DNA of 64,000 nt from Rhyacichthys aspro (taxonomy: Eukaryota; Chordata; Actinopteri; Gobiiformes; Rhyacichthyidae). Numbering within the stretch: position 1 is the first letter of the stretch; each line of letters begins with the position of its first letter. Both the position numbers and the translations under genes were made by a program. The stretch is taken from positions 18,680,169 to 18,744,168 of the forward strand of contig CM072153.1 in assembly GCA_036850595.1 (NCBI GenBank). Direction: 5' to 3'. Positions 1 to 17,619 of the stretch are shown here, piece after piece. The notes beneath the pieces were generated by a model. The model was not told the DNA's origin. It searched no databases and was given only the letters and a program-made list of their open reading frames with translations.

Positions 1-1815
<1,815 letters not shown>

Positions 1816-1915
1816 NNNNNNNNNNNNNNNNNNNNNNNNNNNNNNNNNNNNNNNNNNNNNNNNNNNNNNNNNNNNNNNNNNNNNNNNNNNNNNNNNNNNN
1901 NNNNNNNNNNNNNNN
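1816..1915. other. Assembly gap of 100 N
   Basis: Exactly 100 N separate the wdr61 partial copy from the following sequence. A run of 100 is the usual placeholder for a gap of unknown size, so order and distance across it are not proven. Confidence 0.98.
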
Positions 1916-2702
1916 AGAAAGAACTAAAGTAGTTAAACAAAAACAAAAATAGAGCATCCTATAAAAGGGGAATTGTACATTTACAAATTGTATACAAAAT
2001 ATCTATTTCTGCTTTAGGTCATGTAGATACCTTTAAACATACCACAAAAATATAATTAAAATGTCTTGCTATGTCTCACAGTGTGTATTACTGTATATTA
2101 CCATCCACAGACCAGGCATAAAGAACAGCTACTGACTGGCTAATCATCTTCAAGCTGAAAGTCACCCACTGAAGTTGACCAGTAGAGTCAAGTCAAGTGA
2201 GAGGGGTCTGCTGCTTCAAATGAGGCTGCACCAGGACACCCAGACGCTTTGAATCCAGTCAAAGAAATTATAATTCAACTCCAGTTGCATTCTGGGTGTT
2301 GAAGCAGAAAGGTATGTGGTATTTATGATACTGAAGGCCCTTGGATTGGAATGTTATTCCTATTAAGAAAGAACTAAAGTAGTTAAACAAAAAACCAAAA
2401 TAGAGCATGCTATAAAATGGGAATTGTACATTTACAAATTGTATACAAAATATCTATTTCTGCTTTAGGTCATGTAGATACCTGTAAACATGCCACAAAC
2501 ATATAATTAAAATGTCTTGCTATGTCTCACAGTGTATTACTGTATATTACCATCCACAGACCAGGCATAAAGAACAGCTACTGACTGGCTAATCATCTTC
2601 AAGCTGAAAGTCACCCTTTTTTCCCCAGAGACACCACTGAAGAGTCAAGTCAAGTGAGAGGGGTCTGCTGCTTCAAATGAGGCTGCACCAGAACACCAGA
2701 CG
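1916..2702. repeat. Direct tandem repeat, period about 450 bp
   Basis: The sequence from 1916 to about 2247 recurs from 2366 to about 2702. Both copies begin AGAAAGAACTAAAGTAG and run through the shared block AGACCAGGCATAAAGAACAG to GAGGCTGCACCAG. Copies differ by scattered substitutions and small indels (for example an extra CTTTTTTCCCCAG in copy 2), and a spacer of about 120 bp separates them. No coding frame is shared. It directly abuts the N gap, so the copy number may be an assembly effect. Confidence 0.8.
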
Positions 2703-5700
2703 GTGTGCTTCCCTCCTGAAGGCAGACTCATCAGACGAGAGACGTGTTTTCATAGCAACAGCCAGTGAAGTAATCTAATTCAAAGTGCCCTAATGTGTTC
2801 TATTTGTTGTTTAAACTTTTTGTGGGAGAAGGAGGCAGTGGAGAAAGTCTGAGTACTCTTTCAGTCAAGTGTCCTTGTGGAAAGTGAATGTAAACAAGTA
2901 TTGCAACCATTTCCACCGAATTTAGTTTAAAAAAACAAAACAAAAAGACACTTTCCCAGTCGCTTAAGGTCTGTTGCTTAATACGATGTGGACTAAGTGA
3001 AAGTGGACAGCTGGCCTTGGAAAAACTCTGTGAGTGTTTTTTAGTTCAGATATGTGCTTTTAGGACGATGGCAAACAGTTTAGAAAAAAGTAATTCAAAA
3101 GACACAGTCCCTACCACTTCATTTTAGTGTGGTTTGTTTTTCTTTGGCTTTCTATTGGTTTTTCTTAGGATTTCTGAGGAAGACAATAAGGGCTTATGAC
3201 CTCATGTCTACAAATAAAATACAATCAAAGTTCAAGTTACTAAAGCCTTGGAGAATTATGCCCTAATTATGACTTGTGCTGCTTTTGCACTGTATGCCTT
3301 TGCGTCTACATCAGACAGTGTTGTGCGTCATTGAATCTTACACTTGGAAGCATGCTTGTGTGCTTCATACTGCTATGTTTCTTCATGTGTTGTGCACATC
3401 ACACTTGATGACAACAGAAGTATGGCCTTGTTTCAGCCTGCTGCATCTGACGATGCCATTAGATCACTTCATTAGCCCTGAAAATAAATGAATCACTCGG
3501 CTCAAAATAGCAGCGCTGCCGTTATTAATGCCACAGGACCAACAACTGGAAAACCTCTTCTGGATATGAACCTATGGATTCAACACAGAGTTTTAATACA
3601 TTGGGAGTTGAAGCAGGCTTTAAGTATGTGGAAAAGAGTATTGAAGCAGTAAAGTGGTTGTGTTATGGAGTGGTGTTTGTATGTCTGAACCATTACAGTT
3701 CCATATACCGTAAACAAAGAGGCTTACGTTTTCACTGCTGTGTGTGCCATAGAGTGGTGACAACACTCTACTGCTACACTCCTACTACCCTAGTGCAAGT
3801 TTCATTTCTGTAAGAGAAATTAATTGTATTTGAAGCAAACTTTCAAAACATAGACAAGTTGACAACACTGTGTTTAGTTAATCCTCAGTTTTACATTCTA
3901 CACTGGAGCCCAACATTTAAAGGCTCACTATTTCAGGTCAACCCTTTTTTGGGTTTAAATGCAAACAAAAGACTGCAGAGTTTAGTTTTTTGTGCTGTAC
4001 GACACAGTTGAAAGGACATCAAAAGGGTAATGCACTTGTTTTGACAGTGGACATATGTCTAAAAGCATGCCGTGACTGCAGTACCATCCCACCGCCACAA
4101 AGCTTTGGAAAAAACACAATGAAACATCTTATAAACCTGGAAAACAGCTAAATCCTCCTACATTGAATGTGATTTTGCTGAACTGTGTTTTAAAACAGTT
4201 GTTCCATTTATTCAAGGAACACAGTAGTAAATAAGACTTTTACCGAGGAACCAGGACACTCTTAATTGAATGAAATGACGAAAGCTGCTGTTGTAATGTG
4301 GACTGAAGTGTCTCACTCGAAAACCTTTCCCTCAGATTACTCGTTAATGAGACCAAATCAAATGGCCAGAAACATTGACGCAGCCAATGGAAATGTTAAA
4401 GTTCTGCCTCTAGGGAGTATTTTATCAATAAAACAACGGTTATTTGCTTATGTTCCATTTAGTTAGAAATAAAATAACATTTATAGTTGTAATTGTGATG
4501 TTGTGAGATATTGTGAGACCATTTTAGAACCCAGTGAAGCAGCCATTTTTCTTCTATTATAGAGTTACAAAAAAGGCATAATTTGTTCAATAATTACAGA
4601 ATATTTCAGTCCTTTGACCTTCCTACTGTGACCTTAGTCTGATTTAACTTTTTTTTGTTAAATCCTGGCCTTTACAATGCTCTGCTGATAAAAGACATGC
4701 TAATTTCTGTCCAGTGACAATCTGCAGATGGCCTCATTCTAATTGGGTTTTAATTTAAAGGCTGACTTGACATTGACAAAACAAAATAACGAATAATGAA
4801 TAATGAAAATAATAAACTTTTAGTCATGAATAAAATCCTCTACTGCTATATGCGAATTGTTAATATGTACTTTTTTATTTCAGGGTCTCATGAGGACACC
4901 TGTAAATCCTTCCAGTTCAGCTTTTCCAGTCTTATTCAAACTGTACTGCAGCCTGTCAGAAGGATCCTTTTGAAAACTGACAACCCTGGTGTTGTCTTAT
5001 GAAGCACAGTCTACAGCAGCAGCAGCTGTCAAAATATTTTCATATTTTTCTGCTTACTGTTCAGCTCAGGTTCACTTTTCTCACTGCACCGCTGAGGTCT
5101 CACTTTAAGCCTCTGTTATTGAACACAAGGCACTGGAAAGCACTCGAAGGTTAACTCTAAACTAATGTTGTCACAGTGTCTTAGCTCTGTTGCATAAATT
5201 GGTTTCAGAGAATTAACCAATAAGACGCTGTATGTTATTTTGGTTGAAACATATTAAAATTACCTATTTTTTGTCAATCACAAAAGAGCTAGAGTCAGAA
5301 AAATAATTTGCTTTTATGTTTATTATGGTTTATACACCTGCATCATGTTCTCTGTAGTAATACGAGATGATTACTACATGATGATTACTATTCTGAATGC
5401 AGAACTCCCTGTATTTGTAATCTCAATCTCAGTTTATCTTACATTAAAAGTAATAATAACATATGCAAAAACGTGATATGATATGCTTGCTGCAAATAAA
5501 CCATTATATGTTAAATGCCAGCATTAAAATTAAAAGTTGTACAAAGCCACATTAGAATCAAATAAGTCAACAATAGAAAATCAATTTAACATTAAGCCAT
5601 TAGTCTATTGTTATTCACTTTAACACAAGCAATATGAGGCAGTGAAAGGTGACAAGACAGAAAAACAATGTCCACGAATATGGACGAGTTAATTGTGCCT

Positions 5701-5770
5701 TTAAGGTCCAATTATTTCACCAGTAGATGGTGGTGGTGCTACAGGCGGAAAACTGCTTTTAAAATCAGAG
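2703..5770. other. Gene-free interval upstream of wdr61
   Basis: About 3 kb of AT-rich sequence with only short chance reading frames (up to about 80 codons) that match no family I know and lack splice-consistent partners. No RNA gene was recognised. It could hold the 3' UTR of a gene in the unresolved gap or regulatory DNA of wdr61, but nothing in it decides this. Confidence 0.5.
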
Positions 5771-5779
5771 AAGAAGACG

Positions 5780-5873
5780 GAGAGCGGAAGTGACGATAAA
5801 TGTTGCTATGGCGTCGCTCTCGTGAATGAACGAGCAGTGAATATTATAAAGCCTTTTATTTACAAGATACAAG
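5780..5873 (+). promoter_or_regulatory. wdr61: wdr61 core promoter and 5' UTR exon 1
   Basis: The string CGGAAGTGACG at 5785-5795 is an ETS-type site joined to a CRE-like half site, typical of TATA-less housekeeping promoters. A non-coding first exon probably ends at 5873, where AAG meets GTGCGTATA. The next exon begins after TTTTACAG at 6151 and holds the start codon at 6195. The transcription start was not determined; placement is inferred from these signals and the gene start. Confidence 0.5.
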
Positions 5874-6194
5874 GTGCGTATACTGATATCATGAAAAACT
5901 CAAACGAACGATAAATATAACTATCAAATATGTGCTGAGATTTTTTTGTGAGTTAATCGATTATATACCTTTATAAACGTGCTAACCTGCCATGCTAACT
6001 AAGCTAAATAGTCTTGCAGCTCGTAGCGTATGGTGGCTACAGTTTACTTTCATTTACATGTAAAGTCTGTGTCTTTTTTAAGTATAATTAATCCTCGACT
6101 TTCTCATGTCAGCTCACGTTTAGAAAACTCAATATATATACATTTTACAGACAGAGAAGACTGGAGTGACTGTGAGAGCAACAGGACCAAAACA

Positions 6195-9742
<3,548 letters not shown>

Positions 9743-9931
9743 AGCTACAAGGGAGAGGCATTTCAGAGTTGTTCACTCGAATCATGGAGAAGATGAAGTT
9801 GGTCATTCAGAGGAGGGAGGCTGTAAATGATGTTAGGTATTTTGCACTGGCCACATTTGGTCAAATAAAGGGTTTTTTTTGTACTTTGGTGGGTTTATCT
9901 TTATTTACAATGCACCACAAGTGTTTTCTTG

Positions 9932-9937
9932 AATAAA
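9932..9937 (+). promoter_or_regulatory. wdr61: wdr61 polyadenylation signal
   Basis: AATAAA lies 190 nt after the wdr61 stop, giving a short 3' UTR. It is the first canonical hexamer downstream. Confidence 0.65.
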
Positions 9938-10161
9938 ATAGGTGAGAAGAAATATACTTTGTACGTTTTAAGTATGTTAATGAAGAAATGACTTAATACT
10001 AACAAAGGTCTTAGAAGACTACATTACTACATACAGGTCTATGAGGAGGTAAAATGCTTACAAATCTATTAAAATTTATCAATGATCCACCAAACATTTA
10101 GATTGGGTCCAATATGTAAAATAGCAAATCAATTATGTCCTAAAATTTCGATACCCTTGTA

Positions 10162-10190
10162 GGCCGTAACCCACTATTTGGGAAACACTG
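10162..10190. repeat. hAT-like terminal fragment
   Basis: The string ending TTTGGGAAACACTG is the reverse complement of the CAGTGTTTCCC type of terminal repeat common at hAT-family DNA transposon ends. No matching second end or target duplication was found nearby, so only a fragment is claimed. Confidence 0.3.
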
Positions 10191-10449
10191 ACATTACATT
10201 ATACAGTATTACAAAGTGTATTTCAGATATCTGGACACAGTCTTGATTTAGTTACTGGACTCAAAAGTAACTCTTAAACACTTTTATTTCTACTTGTGCT
10301 GCTCTACACACTTTGTCCAACTGCTCAAGTCAACCCCAAGTTCATTAAGAGTTAACTAGTGTTGTGCTCCGCCCAGTGGTGAGCATAAGTACTACAGCCT
10401 CATTACAGCCCATAAGCTCTCAGACTAATAGTACATATGTTACCAACAA

Positions 10450-13228
10450 CGACACGGATTCAGAAGTCTTTATTACATTTCAAAGCCCAAGTGCTCAATG
10501 TTTCTCACATCAAACTACATTTACCAGTTCTTTGAGGTACATTTACATAAAGACAGTCTGTACCTCTCACAGAGAATATGCTTTTCACAAATCCCAACTT
10601 CTTTTGTGATAGTTGTGCTTAAAACCAGAAGGTGCCATATTTAAAACAGAGGACAGGGCACAAGTCAATCCTTACTGAGATGGGTTATGGCAGTGGGCAA
10701 TAGTTACAGTGAAAATCTGAAACATTACCGGTCTGTATTTAATATTGTATTGGCAGTGTTGACAGATTCTTCAGCAGGGGGAGATCAAAAAATTAAAAAA
10801 ACAGCTAAAATGGAGGTAAATGCTGCTTATTGTACGTCACTGCATTCAAAAACAGGGTTCACACTTTTTTTTTAATACTTCTTGACAAGTACAGCATTTT
10901 CTCATTCATGGTAATATAAAAACAGACCCAGTCTATTCCATTAGATACATGAGTTAGCCATCATTTGCAATTTTAAGGACTATTCCTTTTGACTTTGGTT
11001 TAACGTTTACTTGACAAACTACAGCAGCCTCAGAGGGTCAAAACACCACTTTAAATTGCCAGTAGGTTAAACTTGATGTTGGAAAAAGGACAAACAAGTT
11101 TACAGATGCAATCTTGAAAGACTAAAATACAGTCACATTTTCTAGTGCCATGTCCATTTTTTTCCAGGACATTTGGTCATTTTAAACTACTCTAAATTTC
11201 CAGGTTTCCAAAGGCCGTACCTAATGGGAAAATTTTGACCATTTACACAAAACCGTATGTTTTCTAGCGCTCACTCAGTGACACCACTTATTTGTCAAAA
11301 ATAAATGTATTAGTAATCATTGGTAGAGGTAGTTAAATTGCTCAAAAGCTCTTTTCACAGCAAAATTTTTATCACATGAGCCTTGTTTCCAATAGTTTTC
11401 CACTCAAACTCTTTATGATGTCCCCCTTTGTGGATCAAATACCTGTACCATATTTCCAATCAAAGTGTAATCTCCCCATAATGAAGGATCCCTGGTGAAA
11501 TTAACCTAAACCCAGTCTGCAGCGTAAGGGCATCGTTTTGCTGGTTACTGTGTCACTGTCAATGCCCCACCACAAAACAGTGTTATTGGTAAAGCGTATT
11601 ACAAATAATTTGCATAAAAACAGTAAAACTTCACAGTAGAAAATGGCTTAACTGGAGAAGTCGAATCCCGGTTTACTCAGCTGTCCTGCCCTTTTATATT
11701 TTAAGTGTAACATATTATATCTACAACTAACATCTTAGTTGGCACAGAAATCACAATTGCATCACTGTAGTTTCACATGACAGCTGAATTTATAATTATA
11801 TTACCAGGACAAAGCAATAAAACAAAGGCTTCATGATTAACTGTGGCCAAATGAGGATCTCCCCAAAGGCAGACAGATATTTTAGCTAGTGATTATTTTA
11901 AGGTAGTTTAAAAATGATTGATTGCTAATGCATAAACCTCTGCATTACATTATTATGGAATGAAAAGCTATGTGATCTCAACTCGAGTGCAAAAACAAGG
12001 CAACTGTGTCTCAAATTTTGGCAAAAGAACAGCTCAGATGCAGATCATCATTCAACATAATCGAATTCCAACATGAAAAAAGTTGTGAAGCAAATAAAGC
12101 GTGAGGTGAGACACAATAAAATCTACAGTTGATTTCATCTGTTAAAATGACAGGTGTACTCAGTATTGCTAAAATATACAACAGATTTGTCACTGAGCTA
12201 AAAAGGGACTAGTTTACAATGTTGTAAAGGAGAACGCCTCAATTTTGAAAATTTTAGGAACACATACAGAGGAAGATTAAGTGCATCAATCAGTACGTTT
12301 ACATGCACAGTTTAAGTCCCGGTATAAAGGAGCCAACGGAAAACAGTTCACTGACAAATGTGTCTCAGAAAAGTGCAATTACGACTATGGTCTGATAGAT
12401 AAACCCTCACAGAAAGAAGGTGCTGAGTTTAATTCCTCAGTCAGGATAGGGCTTTTCTGAGTGTGCATATTTTTAATGTAGTGATGGTTTCCTCCAATAG
12501 CACCAGTTTACCACATCCACACAGGCTACTCCTCAGTCATTGTCACAGACCAAGGTGCTGGCAGTAGATCTGGAGATTTTTACCCGCTGCTCCTAACACA
12601 TTTACCCCAGTGGCACAGGACAATGGATGGTTTAATCAGGAGAATCAATTTCCCTCTGGGGCACAAAGAAGAACTACAGAAACAAATTAGCTAGTAACGG
12701 TGAGGATAGGAGGATACACTATAGGTTCAAAAACGTAAAGCCTTACTTAAGCCCTAGCTCTCATCTGTTTCATTCAAAAATAAAATTAAATAAAATGCTG
12801 AGTATTTGCACAGTGCTAGTTTGTGTCTGACCTAGCCATAAACATGTAGCTCAACTTGCAAACGCATCATCTATATCGGCAGGTTTTGACTTTGAGGAAT
12901 TTAATTTTGCACAATTTCTTTGGAGCATTGCCGTTTGAGATTGCTGTTTTGATTTGTCTTAGTGTCATGTAAACGTACTGATTGGCACAGCATTAGGGGA
13001 AGCGCCGTGAACGTGTAAAAGATTACTATAATTTGCTAAATCATGTTTTATCCTAGTCTTGTTTTTTTTAGTTTGCCCAGCTCTCTGCCATTTTTAAAAA
13101 AGGCACAAAATGCCCTCAAAATATATTGAAAACACACAAGTGACACTTTCGTATCTAGCCTATTAGGGAAGCTGTTATCCCGTTATCCGTTGTTTGTACA
13201 TGTTGAGGTAAGTCTCCTCTGGTCTCAG
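10450..13228 (-). other. slc25a44: Probable long 3' UTR of slc25a44
   Basis: About 2.8 kb follows the slc25a44 stop on the minus strand with no splice-consistent coding frame. A minus-strand AATAAA (TTTATT at 10469-10474) would end this UTR, leaving about 0.5 kb between it and the end of convergent wdr61. The extent is inferred, and shorter isoforms are possible. Confidence 0.45.
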
Positions 13229-14913
13229 TCACCAGTGCCTGGTCTCGATTAGTTCTGCTCTCAGGCTCAGTCTCTTTAGAGTCTCATAACCGACTACGAT
13301 CAGCACAGATGTCGGCGTAGAGGAGATTATTCGAGCGGACAGTCCCTTGGTCATCCCCCTGACACCCTCTTCTGCCAGCAACTGCTTAAACGTCTCGATT
13401 ACTGACGATCGTCCTTCCACCTGCAATAGACAGTTCAAAGTTCAAATGTAGTAACATGAGTGCTCTAGTTGTTTTCGTCTAGCTTTAATATCAAGTTATT
13501 CTAATTTACTAATCTTATAACACCCGACCAATAGGTTTAAATTACTGCTACAAAACTAAAATTAAAATGTTGGCCACTAAATGACACCTGATGCTGACCT
13601 GAACTCTTGCTCGAACCACATCCATTGGGTTTGTGATGGTGGAAGCAGTAGCAGCAGCCATTGGTCCAGCAATCGCCTGCAGAAGCAGATGAGGACAGCT
13701 ACTTGGTGCTAGATAGGACAGCTGCTCTAGGGATGGACACAAAGGACACATGCACAATGTAAGGCAACCGTTTTAAAATAAGATCATCAGTAAATATAGG
13801 CCCCGTTGAAACACAAATGCAGCTCTGCAGGACTCAACTTTAAACAGAATTTACAAGAGAAACCCTTGCTATTAGACCAAGCAGTAGACAAACAATCTTC
13901 AATAAGACTTTAGCAAGTACCACTTCAAATTACGTATATAAAAACTTCCACATATCTTTTGTTTTATAGAGTAAAAAAAAAACTGCATATTTGTAAATTA
14001 TAGAGGACTTTTTAGAGAAAGAGGATGAAGGTGATGGGACACTTCATTGGCCTATTGATCCTGGTGTTGCTTCAAAATAAATCACAAAAGGAACATTATC
14101 CCCAGCAAAATATTTTTGTAGGTTGTGGAATTATTCCTACATCTGCAAATAGTCTCTCCATTGCTGTAAATATTTTATAATTTTGCCTATTATACCTTTA
14201 ATATTTGTTGATGAATGACATTCCTGTTACAAACAAGGATTAGCACAGAAAACTCTTATGGAAGTGTTGTTTTATTTACCTGCATAAAAATGATAAAAAG
14301 GCCACCAGAGCGCACTGTTGGGGATGTATGTGAGCAGAGAAGCCACATAGCCCCTGTAAAATCCCCTGAAACCATCCTCTGCAAATATCTGCACCGTAAT
14401 GTCCCGCGTCTGGCCAAAAGTCAGTCTGCGTTTAGAGGCCGCCAGCATCATTTTGGGTTTTGCCTTGAAGCGAGTCATGTGTTCCCCTTGTCCTTGCATC
14501 ATGAGGTGCTGGGACACAATGTCTATGGGCACAGTGATGGTCTGGGCCACAAGAGACGCACATCCTCCAGCGATAATAGACTTTATGGTGTTACTTTCCG
14601 AGTAGTGGGACACATACTTGCGCACCAGTTCATAGGTCGTGATGTAGGCCTGTCCTGAGATCAGAGTGAAAGTGTTGACCATGAAACCACGGTACAGGCC
14701 GCCCACTCCCTCGGTCCGCAGGATTTTACAGAAAGCATCAAGAGTCCCAGAATAGAGGGTCTTTCCCTTCTGGACCTGCAGGCGAGTCCGGATGAGGCTG
14801 GCGGGGTAGACCGTAGCCCTCGTGGTCAACGTCATGAACACGCCCAGGGAGTAGAACTTCCTCTTGTCCAGGTCCTCCCATTCGATGATTTGGATCGCTC
14901 CTTTCTGCAGCAT
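13229..14913 (-). CDS. slc25a44: Mitochondrial carrier SLC25A44 (branched-chain amino acids)
   Basis: Three coding exons on the minus strand: 14280-14913, 13599-13726, 13229-13420; 954 nt, 317 residues (human about 314). The start MLQKGAIQIIEWEDLDKRKF matches the human N-terminus in length, so the ATG at 14913 is preferred. Three carrier repeats show their signature prolines at P37 (YPASLIRTRLQ), P129 (VPIDIVSQHL) and P245 (NPMDVVRARVQ), each with the following basic or polar kink residues. The protein ends IETRHW, close to the human end. The family sits in the inner mitochondrial membrane; SLC25A44 is the reported branched-chain amino-acid importer of brown fat. The gene is convergent with wdr61 and divergent from ireb2. 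Fish have more than one slc25a44 paralogue and I cannot say which this is. Confidence 0.95.
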
Positions 14914-16640
14914 TGTGCCACCCCAAACAGTGCCGTGCCCCTAAAGCGTTATATCCATTGTCAGCAAACCTCCAACTGCCACTGAGCCTGGAATAAACAA
15001 GAATGAACAATTACCAATAATCTGTACAAGTAATCACTTAATTCTTCATATTTTGGTCAGTTTTTGCATTTGGAATTGGATTAAGCAACAGGGAGCAATG
15101 CTTTAAAACACCAAATGTCTCATTGTTTAAAAAACCTAATGAAGACAAGACAACATTCTCCTTTCTGGATAAAAAGAATGGGATAAAAGGAACATTGTGA
15201 TGATTATTGTTTGTAAAAGGCATCCAACCTAGAAAACATACTGTGAGCATTTGAAACAGCAAACTAAAATTTAAATTTACTTTTGTATATGCTTTCACTT
15301 ACAGGATTTGACAGCATTTGTGGGTTATTACAGAATAGATTCAGTACTGTCCTGTTGACTTTCAGTACAAGTCTGAGCCTGACGGACCTGACTTGACTTG
15401 CCCCAAAGGAGGAATGGTTTTAGGATTGTTTTATCAACAAAACATCCACAAGGAACGACACTGGCGAGAGCAAACAGTGCACCACAGTGTACAGAATATA
15501 CCAATACAACAAAGGTCACATATTTATTTTGAATTTGGTTCAAAGACAATCTACTTTTTCCAGTACATCACTTTAATGAAGTACAAAGATTTTATTATTT
15601 ACATGTTTTTGGATCAAATGTGTAACAAGCAACTCAAACTCGTATTATTTAGAGCAGGGGGGGTCAAACTCAAAGTGGTGAGGGGCCACGGAAGTTAATA
15701 AGAATCCTTTCAGGGGCCGAAGATGGACATTTGGAAGCTTTTACTACATTTTGAATGTGAGATTTCATCATCATTTGAGTCTTACAAAAGTTATCACACA
15801 AACAATAATTTCCTCCTTTTTTGGAAACTGGTTGTATTCGGAATTGAACAAGTGTTAGATGGATTTAAATCAGGTTTTAGTTACTTATCTTTGTAGCAAA
15901 AATCCAATCCATCTAAAACAAATCCAATGAATAAAAACGTATGCATAATACTTATCTAATAAAGGTAACATAGAAATACCATATGAATAATAATTTTATG
16001 CATAACCAAAGTTTATGTTAATATTTTACATTGACAAGGTTACCTATGGACCAAAAGTAATGCAGCAGTAATAGAATAATGTGTATATACATGTATGTGG
16101 CCAAAGAACACGTGTGCACAATGTAAGATTCATGAATATAGTGGACATCTCATAAAATACTGTATATGACCACATTACCAAAGCTGGAAGTGAAGGGAAA
16201 TGAGGAAATGACAGCCACTGTTATTGTAGGGCAGGCCACGGTTGTTAACAAAGACTAAACCAAGGTTTATCCTGATATAGTTGTTTAATTGCACAATAAA
16301 AACAACCCACAGTTATTTAATGATGCTCCTTCTACTAAAGTCTGATCTGTCCATGTTTGTACTCGGTGTTCTCTGTGAAGCAAAGGAAACACGTGCAATG
16401 TCACAGGCTCTGAGTGTTAGCAAGCTAGCAACACTGGGGAAACATAGCTGTGTAGCTAATGATCTGAGATGATATTTACGAGATACATGCTGTAAAAACC
16501 CACCTTTGAGGCAGTACATTCCGCTGGTGGGTATCGTCCTCCACCGCTCGGCTTCGCGGAGCCGCAGCTACCACTCTCGGCCTGCTCCGCTGCGGGAGTC
16601 GGCCCCTGTCTTCCGTCCGTCCCTTACAGCCACCAACAAA
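14914..16640 (-). other. slc25a44: slc25a44 5' UTR exons and first intron
   Basis: On the minus strand the coding exon extends upstream to an acceptor at 14987/14988 (TTTATTCCAG then GCTCAGTGG). A GC-rich block at about 16504-16640, unlike its AT-rich surroundings, ends in a good donor (CAAAG then GTGGGTTT) and is the likely non-coding exon 1 with promoter. The roughly 1.5 kb intron between them holds a repeat fragment near 15653 and short reading frames that I do not support as genes. Confidence 0.55.
15653..15725. repeat. Interspersed repeat end (GGGGTCAAACTCA type)
   Basis: AGCAGGGGGGGTCAAACTCA followed by GGGGCCACGG resembles the end of a widespread vertebrate DNA-transposon-derived repeat whose copies begin CAGGGGTGTCAAACTC and contain GGGCCAC. 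The inverted partner end was not found, so the downstream limit is unknown. Confidence 0.4.
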
Positions 16641-17470
16641 CACTGTAAAGGTGAAAGGTCATCGTGAACCAAAGAGTAATGTTAACACGAAACCCCTCTG
16701 AGACTTTCTCTGACTTAAGAATAAGGTTTAAAAGCGTTTTATCTTCAGAAAGCCAGCTGTAAATGATTATGTTTACTTTTTTAATGTGTAAATGTTGTTG
16801 GTGCGTTCATGAAACAACAAAATGTAGGAAACTACAGATTCACCACTGATAAGATTGCAATGCAAATCTGATGATTAGGTTTTTACATGAAAAGCATTAC
16901 ATATTGTATGCTTTCAGGTCGATAAGTAAAAATGAAACACACACACAAAAAAATCCATTACCGTGGGACAAGTGGTGATTCTAGTTATACTAAAGGCTCT
17001 AAACAAGAGGTACCTGGGGGCATATTAATGATGAAACATTACGTTAATCATGGACCCTTTTTCAGCAGTTACGATACAATAATTCTTTGTTCAAACAGAA
17101 ACTTGGCCAAACAGTTCAGCTAATAATTGTGTTTGAACAAATATCAAATAATCTGGAAAAAGTTAGTCATCCCTTTTGTGGGTACTATAGGCATGAATAG
17201 GCATACAATAGCCTCCACATTCACTTGAATAAAATAAATAATCACAGAAAAAAAGGAAGTTACTCATCCATGATTTTGTGTAATAAAATATGTAATAGAC
17301 AATTAATGCATCAATGATTGCAATCAATTTGTCATTTAAAACTGAAAAAAAAACTTTAAATCTTACACTTGACAACAACAAATCGTTTCAGATTGTGATA
17401 AATTTAAATAAAACAGAGGGTTTACATTTTCATAGATTTTCATATTATAAGTTTTTTACCTTGGATTTCG
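16641..17470. other. Spacer between slc25a44 and ireb2 promoters
   Basis: About 0.8 kb of AT-rich sequence between the likely minus-strand slc25a44 first exon and the plus-strand ireb2 promoter. No coding exon, RNA gene or clear repeat was recognised. Confidence 0.5.
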
Positions 17471-17476
17471 AAGAAT

Positions 17477-17558
17477 GGGCGTGGTCATAGATCTCTGGTT
17501 GCTGATTGGTCCTTTTTCAGAGAAGGGGCGTGACCTCAGATCTCTGCCTTCTGATTGG
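17477..17558 (+). promoter_or_regulatory. ireb2: ireb2 promoter: two GC-box/CCAAT modules, period 49 bp
   Basis: A GC-box-like GGGCGTGG at 17477-17484 and an inverted CCAAT box GATTGG at 17504-17509 recur as GGGCGTGA at 17526-17533 and GATTGG at 17553-17558, exactly 49 bp apart in both cases, with AGATCTCTG between them in each copy. The pair sits 62-143 bp before the start codon and looks like a duplicated promoter unit. Sp/KLF and NF-Y binding is inferred from motif identity alone. Confidence 0.6.
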
Positions 17559-17619
17559 TTGGTTCCATGTTTCCAGTTTGCTCTCGTAAGAACGGGTCGT
17601 GATGATTTCAGAAGTCATC

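Noticed and set aside
14215..14658. 147-codon plus-strand reading frame
   Set aside because: It is antisense to the first coding exon of slc25a44, which is a certain gene with matching splice sites.
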